Shown here: piece after piece, positions 16,625 through 24,467 of the stretch
Layout: every line of letters begins with the position of its first letter
How positions within the stretch are numbered: position 1 is the first letter of the stretch
Source: Streptosporangiaceae bacterium
GTDB lineage: Bacteria > Actinomycetota > Actinomycetes > Streptosporangiales > Streptosporangiaceae
DNA length: 64,000 nucleotides
NCBI GenBank assembly: GCA_025964695.1
Contig: JAOPYK010000155.1
Span: forward strand, 1-64,000
Reading direction: 5' to 3'
Translations under genes and position numbers: made by a program
The notes under the pieces: generated by a model
Told to the model about the DNA's origin: nothing
Database searches by the model: none
Seen by the model: only the letters and a program-made list of their open reading frames with translations

Positions 16625-17293
16625 TTGTACGCGCTCATGACCTTGCTGGCGCAGACGATCGAGATCGGGGTCACGACGGCCGCCCGCAGCGTCTCCAAGG
16701 CGCGTACCAAACGAGCCGTGCAGAAGGCCGAACCACGCACCTGCGTTGACCTGGTGACGCTGGCCGGGGCATCGGGCTCGGCTCCGGCCGCCGAGATCAA
16801 CGCACGGGCCGCCGGTGAGGTGGTCATCGCACCGCTGTCGGGCGCCAAGTGCGTCTGGTACGTCGTGCGGGTCTACGAACGCTTCTACGCCTGGCGGCCG
16901 GGTCCGCTCGGCCCGGCGAAGGTGGAGCGGCAGATCAAGGTGGCCGAGCAGTCGGCCGGCCGGCTGCTCATCCGGGACGCGACCGGTGAGGTGCGGGTCG
17001 ATCCGGCCGGGGCCGACCTCTCCCTGGGCGCGACCTCCTACAGCGGCTTCGAAGGCCGGACCGGCGACGGCGCTTTGCTGGCGCGGGTCGGCCGGCTGCT
17101 CGGCGGCCCGGTGCGGGCGCGTCACCAGGCCATGACGATCGGTTTCCTGGTCGAGGAGTGGATCGTGCGCGAGAGCGAGGAACTCCACGTCGTCGGGCAG
17201 GCCCGTACCGAGGCGGGCGAGGTGGTGCTCGGCAAGCCCGCGCTGCGCCCCTTCGTCATCGGCAGGAGCGCTACGGCTCCCGTCACAGCCTGA
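16625..17293 (+). CDS. GIDE-domain membrane-associated protein
   Basis: A 222-aa protein resembling the GIDE region of the mitochondrial E3 ligase MUL1/MAPL: a core near GAKCVWYVVRVYERF, then GRLLIRDATGEVRVDPAGADL and a late EEWIVRESEELHVVGQA...KPFVIG-type ending. No RING finger is present, so ligase activity is not expected; the role in bacteria is unknown. The start is a TTG, decided by a strong GAGGAGG 5-6 nt upstream. Its stop codon lies inside the first unit of a 12-bp repeat array. Confidence 0.75.
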   Translation: MYALMTLLAQTIEIGVTTAARSVSKARTKRAVQKAEPRTCVDLVTLAGASGSAPAAEINARAAGEVVIAPLSGAKCVWYVVRVYERFYAWRPGPLGPAKVERQIKVAEQSAGRLLIRDATGEVRVDPAGADLSLGATSYSGFEGRTGDGALLARVGRLLGGPVRARHQAMTIGFLVEEWIVRESEELHVVGQARTEAGEVVLGKPALRPFVIGRSATAPVTA

Positions 17294-17348
17294 GGCACGG
17301 CCTGAGGCACGGCCTGAGGCATGGCCTGGGGTGCGGCCTGAGGTGCGG
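17289..17348. repeat. Five 12-bp tandem repeats at a stop codon
   Basis: CCTGAGGCACGG twice, then CCTGAGGCATGG, CCTGGGGTGCGG and CCTGAGGTGCGG. The first unit contains the TGA stop (17291-17293) of the GIDE-domain gene; four of five units repeat a TGA in the same place. Confidence 0.92.
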
Positions 17349-17395
17349 GCGCCGCCCCAGGTGTTCTGACGATCCGGAGCGGCTAATGTTCGGTT

Positions 17396-17758
17396 ATGGC
17401 TCGATCACTGGTGATCAAAGCGACGGCGGGCGCGGACGGCGCGGAACGATGCAACCAGGCCTTCACGGTCGCGGCGGCGGGGGTGGCGAGCGGGCTGAAG
17501 GTCTCGCTGTGGCTGACCGGGGAGGCCGCCTGGTACGGCTTGCCCGGCCGGGCGAAGGACTTCGACCTACCGCATGCGACTCCGCTGGAGGACCTGCTCG
17601 GCATCGTGCTGGCCGGCGGCCAGGTGACGGTGTGCACCCAGTGCGCGGCCCGGCGGGACATCAACCCCGAGGACGTGATCGAAGGCGTACGGATCGCGGG
17701 CGCACCCACGTTCGTCGAGGAGATCTCCTTCGAAGGCGCCCAAGCCCTCGTGTACTGA
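17396..17758 (+). CDS. DsrE/DsrF-family protein
   Basis: A 120-aa DsrE-fold protein (YchN-like). Strand-loop MARSLVIKATAGADGAERCNQAFTVA, then GLKVSLWLTGEAAWYGL and VTVCTQCAARRDI with two Cys (CTQC) near residues 80-83; IEGVRIAGAPTFVEE ends the fold. DsrE relatives relay sulfur through such a Cys, but sulfur transfer is not proven here. Its last codons and stop form the first unit of another short tandem repeat. Confidence 0.82.
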   Translation: MARSLVIKATAGADGAERCNQAFTVAAAGVASGLKVSLWLTGEAAWYGLPGRAKDFDLPHATPLEDLLGIVLAGGQVTVCTQCAARRDINPEDVIEGVRIAGAPTFVEEISFEGAQALVY

Positions 17759-17793
17759 CCTCGTGTACGACCTCGTGTACCGACCTCGTTCAC
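17746..17793. repeat. Tandem repeat of a gene's last codons and stop
   Basis: CCTCGTGTAC occurs at 17746, 17759 and 17771, with CCTCGTTCAC at 17784, separated by TGA, GA and CGA. The first unit is the coding end of the DsrE gene and is followed by its stop TGA. Confidence 0.88.
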
Positions 17794-17856
17794 TGACCTC
17801 CGGGTACCTCGGCTCGGGTCCTGTCGTTTGCCCACATCCGGCCGATGAAGGCCCAG

Positions 17857-17908
17857 CGCATGATGTTGACGTATCCCCCCGGGAAGGGGGACACCTCAAC
17901 ATCATGCG
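17857..17908. terminator. Hairpin between convergent dsrE-like and gatD genes
   Basis: CGCATGATGTTGA (17857-17869) pairs perfectly with TCAACATCATGCG (17896-17908); inside, TCCCCC pairs with GGGGGA around GGGAA. It lies between convergent genes and likely stops transcription in both directions. Confidence 0.8.
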
Positions 17909-17930
17909 GGAAACAACATCATGCGGGAAA
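17897..17930. repeat. 17-bp direct tandem repeat at the gatD stop
   Basis: CAACATCATGCGGGAAA occurs twice back to back (17897-17913, 17914-17930) and ends exactly next to the gatD stop codon (17931-17933). The first copy is also the right arm of the hairpin at 17857-17908. Confidence 0.9.
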
Positions 17931-18644
17931 CTAGGCGGGGAGCACGGCCCGGAGGCGTTCTTCGCGGAGCTTGCCGGCCCATGAGTCGTCGATCGGCTGG
18001 AGATCGTGGCCGACGGCCCAGCGCAACAGCAGGTCGGCCAGTCCCGGATTGCGGACCAGCGCCGGGCCGTGCATGTAGGTGCCCACGATGTGGCCCTTGT
18101 AGGCACCCTCGTAGCCGTCTCCGTTGCCGAGGCCGAGCACGGTCTTGGCCAGCGGCTTGACACCGGCGCCCAGGCGGGTGACTCCCTGGTGGTTCTCGAA
18201 GCCGGTGATCCGCGGCACGGCGAGCTCGGCGGACACATCACCGACGATCTCGCCGACGGCGCGCTTCTCACCCCGTCCGCTGCGGATGTCGAGCAGGCCG
18301 ATGCCCGCCACTGGCTGACCCTCCTCACCGCCGAACTCCGTGCCGAGCAGCTGGTAGCCCGCGCAGACGGCGAAGATGACCGAGCCGTACTCGGCGGCCC
18401 GCGCCAGCCCGCCGTCGGCGCGCAGCCGCTGGGCGGCGAGAATCTGCGGCCGGTCCTCACCGCCGCCGAGCAGGTAGATGTCGCCGTCCACCGGCACCGG
18501 CTCGTCGGAGCGCACATGGACGGTCCGGGTGGAGACGCCACGCAGTGCGGCCCGGCGCTCCAGGACGATGCAGTTGCCCTGGTCACCGTAGGTGCTGAGC
18601 AGGTCGGGATAGATCCAGACGATCTTTATGCGGTCAGAGGGCAC
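17931..18644 (-). CDS. gatD: Lipid II isoglutaminyl synthase, glutaminase subunit
   Basis: Class I glutamine amidotransferase that supplies ammonia to MurT for amidation of D-Glu in lipid II. Nucleophile Cys in FAVCAGYQLLG (~residue 94) and catalytic His in VGTYMHGPAL (~188); GFENHQGVTRL is typical of GatD. Length 237 aa. The GTG start overlaps the end of murT by 11 bp, so the pair is co-translated. The stop codon abuts a 17-bp tandem repeat. Confidence 0.93.
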   Translation of the reverse strand: MPSDRIKIVWIYPDLLSTYGDQGNCIVLERRAALRGVSTRTVHVRSDEPVPVDGDIYLLGGGEDRPQILAAQRLRADGGLARAAEYGSVIFAVCAGYQLLGTEFGGEEGQPVAGIGLLDIRSGRGEKRAVGEIVGDVSAELAVPRITGFENHQGVTRLGAGVKPLAKTVLGLGNGDGYEGAYKGHIVGTYMHGPALVRNPGLADLLLRWAVGHDLQPIDDSWAGKLREERLRAVLPA

Positions 18645-19866
18645 GGCCGTACCTCGTTCGGATGTTCTGGAAGGCGGTGTAGTTGGCTATCACGTCGAGC
18701 TTGCCGGGAGGCACGGCCATGAGCGCCTGCTCGATGTCCTCGATCAGGGTGAAGGGAACCTCGGCGGCCTCCAGCCGGGCGGCCAGGTCGATCCGGCGTT
18801 CCCCGGTGACCCAGACCGGACGGCCCTTGAGGATGCGGTAGTCCACGTCCCACAGCCAGGAGGTGTCGCGGCCGTCCGGCCCCTGCGCGTTGATGGACAG
18901 CGCCACGGGGCCCGGCGCGGGCTCGAGCACGTCGAAGGCCTCCAGCCAGCCGGCCGGGTTCTTGGCCAGCAGCAGCCTGATGTCACGGCCTTCGTGGTGA
19001 ACGGTGGTGTAACGGCCGGCCACCGACGCCACCTTGCCGAGCAGCGGCATGGCCACCTCCGGCTCGACGCCGAACTGGGCGACCACCGCCAGCGCCATCG
19101 CCGCGTTGGAACGGTTGGCGCGCCCCGGCAGTTGCAGGGCCAGGTCGAAGACCCGGCCACCGGGCGCCGTCACCCGGTTGCCGTGCAGGATCCAGTCGGG
19201 CTTGGGCCGGGCGAAGGTGCACTGGCGGCAGGCCCAGTTGGCACCCTCGCGGTCCAGCGGGCCACCGCACTCGGGGCAGCACCAGGAGTCCTCGCGCCAG
19301 TGCTGCCCGACGGCCACCCAGGTGACCCGCTTGGCGGTCTGCGCACCCCAGGTGACGAGCGGATCGTCGCAGTTGGCGATCACGTGGGTGTCGGCACCGT
19401 CCAGCGCCTTGCGCCACTTGCCGGCCAGCTGCCAGATCTCCCCGGCGCGGTCCATCTGGTCGCGGCTGAGGTTCATGAGCAGCACGATGTTGGCCCCGGT
19501 CTCCTTGAGCACCATGGGCACGTACTTCTCGTCGCACTCCAGCACGCCGTATCTGGCGTCAGGGGCGGCGGCCAGCGCGGAGACATGGCCGGTCGGCATG
19601 TTCGCACCGAAGGCGTTGGTCGCCACCTCGCCGAGGCCGCTCATCGCCGAGGCGATCAGCCGGGTCGTCGTCGTCTTGCCGTTGGTGGCACTGACGAGCA
19701 CCAGCTTGCGGTCGTGGGCCAGGCGGGTCAGCAGCTCCGGATCGAGCTTGAGTCCGATCCTGCCCCCGATCACCGAGCCGTCTCCACGGCCGGCCAGCCG
19801 GGACATCTTCGAAGCGGTGCGGCCGAGCGCCACAGCGAGCTGGGCACGCAGCGGAAGATCGCTCAT
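18634..19866 (-). CDS. murT: Lipid II isoglutaminyl synthase, Mur-ligase subunit
   Basis: Mur-ligase-fold ATPase that activates the D-Glu carboxylate of lipid II for amidation with GatD. P-loop in SATNGKTTTTRL (~residues 57-68). The MurT-specific zinc ribbon is present: CCPECGGPL, then WACRQC (~194-214, CxxC pairs). The C-terminal DUF1727 region contains DVDYRILKGR. Length 410 aa. It is first of the two-gene operon, with gatD overlapping its 3' end. Confidence 0.94.
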   Translation of the reverse strand: MSDLPLRAQLAVALGRTASKMSRLAGRGDGSVIGGRIGLKLDPELLTRLAHDRKLVLVSATNGKTTTTRLIASAMSGLGEVATNAFGANMPTGHVSALAAAPDARYGVLECDEKYVPMVLKETGANIVLLMNLSRDQMDRAGEIWQLAGKWRKALDGADTHVIANCDDPLVTWGAQTAKRVTWVAVGQHWREDSWCCPECGGPLDREGANWACRQCTFARPKPDWILHGNRVTAPGGRVFDLALQLPGRANRSNAAMALAVVAQFGVEPEVAMPLLGKVASVAGRYTTVHHEGRDIRLLLAKNPAGWLEAFDVLEPAPGPVALSINAQGPDGRDTSWLWDVDYRILKGRPVWVTGERRIDLAARLEAAEVPFTLIEDIEQALMAVPPGKLDVIANYTAFQNIRTRYGRAL

Positions 19867-19955
19867 GCTCTCCCTGATCTCTTCCTGGTCAGCCTGGGAC
19901 GTCCGGGGAAACCCACCCGGACGGCGTCCTCGTCAGCCTAGTGCTGCGCAGCGCA

Positions 19956-20549
19956 TCATTTGCTGTGATTCGAGGCGGGTCGGCCTGGGACACCGCGCGG
20001 CACCCATGGACTCCTACTTGACCGATTTGCCGGTTTAATCCGGCCAACGTCCCGGGCCGGCCCCTGACACCCGGACCAAAGACCGGAACGTGCCTGGTGG
20101 GCGGTGGATTCGGCGGCGCGGAAGAGCCCGATGAAGCGGTCATTGGGGGGCACCACCATCGCCCGGGCATAGCCGTCGCGGATCAGTGCGGCGTTGACGA
20201 AAAGCCCGTCGGAGGTCCACGCATAGCGCAGTTCCCGCCCGTACGGATCCCGTCGCTCTCGGTCGGGTGTGACCTTGAGCACACCTCCCCGGGGTGCCAA
20301 GCGCCGTAACGCGGCGGCAGCGTCGGTGCCGAAGCACTCGCCGGGCAGCGTGGACCCGCGATGACGGATCTCGGGCGCGTCGACCCCGATCAGGCGCACC
20401 CGGAGCTCTCGTCCTGACATCCTGGTGACGAGGGTGTCCCCGTCGACCACTCGGACGACCTCGGCCCGTACGCCTTCGGGCGCCGGAGACGGAGACTGTC
20501 CGCAGCCCGTGGACAGCACACCGACGAGCGGAAGTGCGAGATATCTCAC
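19956..20549 (-). CDS. Secreted thermonuclease (SNase-like), probable lipoprotein
   Basis: A 197-aa staphylococcal-nuclease-fold protein. Motifs in order: VVDGDTLV (metal-binding Asp), RLIGVDAPE (catalytic Arg and Asp), GECFG, RDPYGRELRY and VNAALIRDGYA. The N-terminus MRYLALPLVGVLSTGC fits a lipoprotein signal with Cys at ~16. It likely degrades extracellular DNA or RNA. The GTG start has CAGGGA upstream. The last ~30 residues are basic and disordered. Confidence 0.87.
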   Translation of the reverse strand: MRYLALPLVGVLSTGCGQSPSPAPEGVRAEVVRVVDGDTLVTRMSGRELRVRLIGVDAPEIRHRGSTLPGECFGTDAAAALRRLAPRGGVLKVTPDRERRDPYGRELRYAWTSDGLFVNAALIRDGYARAMVVPPNDRFIGLFRAAESTAHQARSGLWSGCQGPARDVGRIKPANRSSRSPWVPRGVPGRPASNHSK

Positions 20550-20637
20550 TCCCTGAGCGTCACATCACCCACCGACAATCCCGGTGGAACCTCGACGCTG
20601 TCGGCTGTTCTTCAGCGCCGAGAGGTGTAGGAGAGGC

Positions 20638-20659
20638 AAGGTCGGATAAAGGTCGGATA
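20638..20659. promoter_or_regulatory. 11-bp direct repeat upstream of the zinc-ribbon gene
   Basis: AAGGTCGGATA occurs twice with no gap, about 100 bp before the ATG at 20760, followed by TATAGGAC. Heptamers (TCGGATA) at an exact 11-bp period lie on one DNA face, as in the binding sites of SARP-type activators; the factor itself is unknown. Confidence 0.5.
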
Positions 20660-20759
20660 TAGGACATTGGTGTCGGACAACGCGGATCGGCCAACGAGGG
20701 CACCCGCCGAGGCAGTACTTTGTCGGGAAAACTAGCGATATATGTGAGGTCTGAGAGCG

Positions 20760-23129
20760 ATGCAGTGCTGGACGTGCGGCCAGAACACGCCTGGGACGCT
20801 GTCCAGCTGCGTGCACTGCGATGCACCCATCCAAAAGCCACCCGCATCACCGGACCGAATGCCGGGGTCAGCGCAGCAGGGACCCTCCGCGCCGGGGCCC
20901 CTGCCGCCTGACCAGGCGGGCTCTCCGCCGCAAGGGGACACCTGGGGCCGACATCAGGCGCCGGGCGGCGCACCTGAACCCTGGCCCTCGACGTCCCCCG
21001 GCGCCCCCCAGCCATGGCCCGCCGTCACGGACGCTCCGTCCCCGGCCGGGCCGCTGTCCGCCTCGCCGGGCCAGCCGTGGCCGGCCTCCGGGTCAGCACG
21101 TCCGGACAATTCCCCTTCCCCGCTCACCGCCGAGCCCTGGCCGCCCGAGCCCTGGACGCCCGAGCCGGACCCACAGCCCTGGACGCCCGAGCCGGCTCAG
21201 CAGCCGCGGGCCGTGCAGCCACCGGCGCCCGCGCCGCTCGACCCACTATCGGCGCCGTTGGCGTCGTTGTCGCCGGAGCCCGCCACCGACGGCCCGCACT
21301 CCTGGTCTCCGGCACGCCCCGAGCCGCTGTCCGCGCCGGTCCAGTCGCCGGTCCAGTCGCCGGACTCGTGGACCTCGCCGACCGCCTCCGGAGGTACAGG
21401 GCCGCTGCCCGCACCGCTGCAGCCCCCGGGCACCGAGCCGTGGCCGCCCGAGCCCTGGACCCCCGAGCCCGAGCCGGCGCCCCAGCCCGGGTCGGCCTCC
21501 GACTTCGGACGGGCGTCCGTGCCCGGTTCCGCGCAGCAGTCCTGGTTCGCGCAGGCCGCCAAGCCCGCCGATCCGGCACAGTCGAACGGTGCGGCCCGTC
21601 ATGGCGCGCCGCCCACCCAGCAGTCGTTCGACGCGGGGCAACCGGGCGGAGCCTCCTACAACGGCCACGGCACCCCCGCCGCGCCGCACGACCCGCGGAG
21701 CGTTCAAGAGCCCACCCAGCAGTCGTTCGACGTGGGGCAACCGGGCGGAGCCTCCTACAACGGCCACGGCACCCCCGCGCCGCCACAGGACCCATGGAGC
21801 GTTCAAGAGCCCACCCAGCAGTCGTTCGACGCGGGGCAACCGGGCGGAGCCTCCTACAACGGCCACGGCACCCCCGCAGCGCCCCATGACCCGCGGAGCG
21901 TTCAAGAGCCCACCCAGCAGTCGTTCGATCCCGAGTCCACGGCCGCCTGGTCACTGTCCGAGGAAACGCCCTCCGGGCCCTATGCCAGGCCGCCGGAGCC
22001 GACCGCCGAGCCGACCGCCCGCGACGCCTGGTCCATGCCGGAGGAGGAACCTCGGGGCGGCGAATCGATCGTGCCGGACTCGTGGTTCGCCGGCCCCCGA
22101 GCCGCCGATCCCCGCGAAGCGGACGCCCAGGGCCCGGCGATGTGGACTCCCCCGCCGACGGACTCTGAGGCGACCATGCAGGTCCCCTGGGCCGCGCAGT
22201 CCCCCGCGCCGCCCGCCGGGCCGCATCAGTTCGGGCCGCCTCCCGGGCCCCAGCAGTTCGGCCCCCCCGGACCGCAGCAGTTGGCTGGGCCGGGCCAGGG
22301 CACTCAGCAGTTCGGGCCGCCCCAGGGTGGCCCGCAGCAGTTCGGCTCCGCACCCGCCGGGACGGGCTGGGGCCCGGAGCCACAGCACGACTGGGCGGGC
22401 GGGCAGGGCCGCAACGAGACGGCGCTGCTGCAGGGACCGGGAGGCGGGCTGCCGCCGGCTTATCCGGGTTCTCACCTGGGGCCCGGGCAAGGACCCGGTA
22501 TGCCGGACGGCAACCAGCCCAAGCGCAGTGAGGCGAGCCGGTCGCTCATCATCGCGGTGACCGTGCTGGTGATCGCGGCGCTGGCGGCCGTGGCGCTGGT
22601 CATGTGGCCGGACGGCGGTTCCAAGACCTCGGGCGCCTCGTCGCCCGCCGCGGCGAAGAAGACCACCAAGGGCACGTCGGCCGGCGCGCACCAGCAGGCG
22701 GTCGCGGTGAACGCCATTCTCAACGCCAGCGGCACGAGCCGGGGAGAACTCGGCCGGGCCCTGACCGCGGCGCGCAAGTGCGATGGGCTGGGCACCGCCA
22801 TCGCCGGGATGCAGACAGTGGCCCAGCAGCGCCAGACGCAGATCAGCCAGACCAGGGCACTCAAGGTCGACGGGCTGGCGAACGGCGCGCGGATACGGTC
22901 CACCCTCGGCAGGGCGATCAACTACTCGCTCGAGGTGGACAAGGCCTATCTGGCGTGGGCGCAGGCCTCCCAGAACGGCTGCAAGGGCAAGCCCAAGCCG
23001 ACCGCGGACTCCAAGCGCGGCGCCCGGCTGTCGGCACAGGCCAGCGCCGCGAAGCAGCAGTTCGCCGCACTGTGGGCGCCGGTGGCCCAGAAGGAGGGCA
23101 TGCCGCACCGCGGCCCGACCTCGTTCTGA
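20760..23129 (+). CDS. Zinc-ribbon, Pro-rich, single-TM protein with extracytoplasmic domain (paralogue 1)
   Basis: 789 aa, function unknown. Order: N-terminal zinc ribbon MQCWTCGQN...SSCVHCDAP (two CxxC); a ~560-residue Pro/Gln/Trp-rich disordered linker with PEPWTPEP repeats, three exact 33-aa repeats (from 99-bp DNA repeats) and QQFGPP repeats; one TM helix (~595-614, LIIAVTVLVIAALAAVALVM); and a ~150-residue helical external domain with two Cys (~674 and ~741). The external domain is clearly homologous to that of the next gene (SRGELGRALTAA against SRSELGNAMTAA). Likely cytoplasmic metal ribbon, membrane-anchored sensor or partner; nothing is proven. Confidence 0.8.
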   Translation: MQCWTCGQNTPGTLSSCVHCDAPIQKPPASPDRMPGSAQQGPSAPGPLPPDQAGSPPQGDTWGRHQAPGGAPEPWPSTSPGAPQPWPAVTDAPSPAGPLSASPGQPWPASGSARPDNSPSPLTAEPWPPEPWTPEPDPQPWTPEPAQQPRAVQPPAPAPLDPLSAPLASLSPEPATDGPHSWSPARPEPLSAPVQSPVQSPDSWTSPTASGGTGPLPAPLQPPGTEPWPPEPWTPEPEPAPQPGSASDFGRASVPGSAQQSWFAQAAKPADPAQSNGAARHGAPPTQQSFDAGQPGGASYNGHGTPAAPHDPRSVQEPTQQSFDVGQPGGASYNGHGTPAPPQDPWSVQEPTQQSFDAGQPGGASYNGHGTPAAPHDPRSVQEPTQQSFDPESTAAWSLSEETPSGPYARPPEPTAEPTARDAWSMPEEEPRGGESIVPDSWFAGPRAADPREADAQGPAMWTPPPTDSEATMQVPWAAQSPAPPAGPHQFGPPPGPQQFGPPGPQQLAGPGQGTQQFGPPQGGPQQFGSAPAGTGWGPEPQHDWAGGQGRNETALLQGPGGGLPPAYPGSHLGPGQGPGMPDGNQPKRSEASRSLIIAVTVLVIAALAAVALVMWPDGGSKTSGASSPAAAKKTTKGTSAGAHQQAVAVNAILNASGTSRGELGRALTAARKCDGLGTAIAGMQTVAQQRQTQISQTRALKVDGLANGARIRSTLGRAINYSLEVDKAYLAWAQASQNGCKGKPKPTADSKRGARLSAQASAAKQQFAALWAPVAQKEGMPHRGPTSF
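21612..21908 (+). repeat. Three 99-bp in-frame tandem repeats
   Basis: Units start at 21612, 21711 and 21810, each beginning CCCACCCAGCAGTCGTTCGA and encoding 33 residues that begin PTQQSFDAGQPGGASYNGHG; a partial fourth copy (PTQQSFD) begins at 21909. Units differ by a few bases only, so they arose by recent duplication. They lie within the Pro-rich linker. Confidence 0.97.
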
Positions 23130-23231
23130 CCCATCCTGGCCGATTACGATCACGAATCGGATCTGAGCCGACCGTGGTCCGGCCCGGACGTTACAGTGTG
23201 CATCCAGCGGTCCGACAGCAAGGGCTTCCAG

Positions 23232-24458
23232 ATGCGGTGTCCGGTATGCCGCAGCGACACGACCCCGACGATGTCGCGGTGCGCGCGCTGCAATGCTCCC
23301 CTGACCGATGCGCCGACGGCCTCGGACGCGACGGCCTGGAATGCGACGTCTTCGGACGCGACGGCCGAGGATCCCCAGAGCCGGCCCCCCGAACCCTGGA
23401 ATCCCGAATCCCTCAGGAATGAGGCCTGGCCACCCGAGCCGTGGCTGCCGGAATCGCGGCCACCCGATCCGGAACCCGCCGAACCATGGCGGCCCGCACC
23501 GGCCTCCCCGGGCGACTGGCGCCCGACCCCGCTGGACGCCGTGCCGGAACCGCCCACGGCCGGAGCGGGCCAGGCACAGCCCCCGCAACCGGAACCCTGG
23601 CAGCCCCAACCTTGGCGGCCCGAGCCTTGGCGGCCCGAGCCTTGGCGGCCGGAATCGCCGAACGCCGGGCCGACGCCATGGGAACCGGGATCGCTGGGTA
23701 CCGAGCCCTGGCCATCGGATCAGCCGTGGCGGGTCGATCTCGCCGGCGCGGCCGAAGTCCCGCACGTGCCGCCTGGCGCCCAGGCGTACCGGGCGCCTCG
23801 TGTCCCCGGGCCGCCGGCCCCCTGGCGGCCACCACCCGCGCCGAAGCGGCGGACCGCTCCACTGCTCCTAGGAGCCTGGGCCATCGTGATGGTCGCCGCG
23901 GCGGTCGCGGCGTGCATCGCCTTCTGGCCGACCGGCGGCTCCGCCCCGCAGGGCGCGGTCTCGCCGCAGACGATCGCCACCTCGGCCGACACCCCGGCGC
24001 CGGGGGCCTCGAGCGGGACCGCCCAGGCGATCGAGGTGAACTCGGTACTGGACGACATGGCGAGCAGCCGCTCGGAACTCGGCAACGCGATGACGGCCGC
24101 GGCGACCTGCTCCGCGTTGGCCGATGCCCTCCCGACCATCCAGAAGGTCGTCGGGGAACGCGAGCGGCAGCTGGCCAAGGCGAAGAGCCTGGAGGTCAGC
24201 GCGCTAGATTCGGGAGACCGGCTCAAGGACGCCCTGACCCGGGCGCTGCAGGCCTCGCTGGACGCCGACCGCGCCTACCTGAAGTGGGCCACCAACGCGC
24301 AGGGCTGCTCGGGTGACACCCCGAGCGACTCGGACCTCGGTCGGGGCAACAGCATCTCGGAGAACCAGGCCACGCCGGCCAAGGAGGAGTTCCTCGGCCT
24401 GTGGACGCCGATCGCGCGGCAGGAAGGGCAGCCGGGCCGCGACAGGGACCACATCTGA
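23232..24458 (+). CDS. Zinc-ribbon, Pro-rich, single-TM protein with extracytoplasmic domain (paralogue 2)
   Basis: 408 aa, paralogue of the preceding gene with a shorter linker. N-terminal zinc ribbon MRCPVCRSD...SRCARCNAPL; Pro/Trp-rich linker (EPWRPEPWRPE repeats); TM helix at ~212-234 (LLLGAWAIVMVAAAVAACIAFW); external helical domain with two Cys (~293 and ~359) at the same places as in paralogue 1, suggesting a disulfide. The ATG at 23232 follows CAAGGGC; an upstream GTG at 23196 would add 12 residues before the ribbon. It is convergent with the HerA-like gene, 9 bp apart. Confidence 0.8.
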   Translation: MRCPVCRSDTTPTMSRCARCNAPLTDAPTASDATAWNATSSDATAEDPQSRPPEPWNPESLRNEAWPPEPWLPESRPPDPEPAEPWRPAPASPGDWRPTPLDAVPEPPTAGAGQAQPPQPEPWQPQPWRPEPWRPEPWRPESPNAGPTPWEPGSLGTEPWPSDQPWRVDLAGAAEVPHVPPGAQAYRAPRVPGPPAPWRPPPAPKRRTAPLLLGAWAIVMVAAAVAACIAFWPTGGSAPQGAVSPQTIATSADTPAPGASSGTAQAIEVNSVLDDMASSRSELGNAMTAAATCSALADALPTIQKVVGERERQLAKAKSLEVSALDSGDRLKDALTRALQASLDADRAYLKWATNAQGCSGDTPSDSDLGRGNSISENQATPAKEEFLGLWTPIARQEGQPGRDRDHI

Positions 24459-24467
24459 CGCCGAGGA

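Noticed and set aside
16625..17293. Complete ubiquitin-ligase-like protein
   Set aside because: Only the GIDE part is present; no RING Cys/His pattern.
17289..17348. Origin iterons
   Set aside because: Only five short, decaying 12-bp units at a stop codon; no dnaA, rep gene or AT-rich region nearby.
21612..21929. CRISPR-like repeats
   Set aside because: The 99-bp units are contiguous, in frame and without spacers; they are coding repeats.
21124..22383. 419-codon open frame on the minus strand over the 99-bp repeats
   Set aside because: Antisense to the Pro-rich linker; Arg/Ala-rich, no motif or ribosome site.
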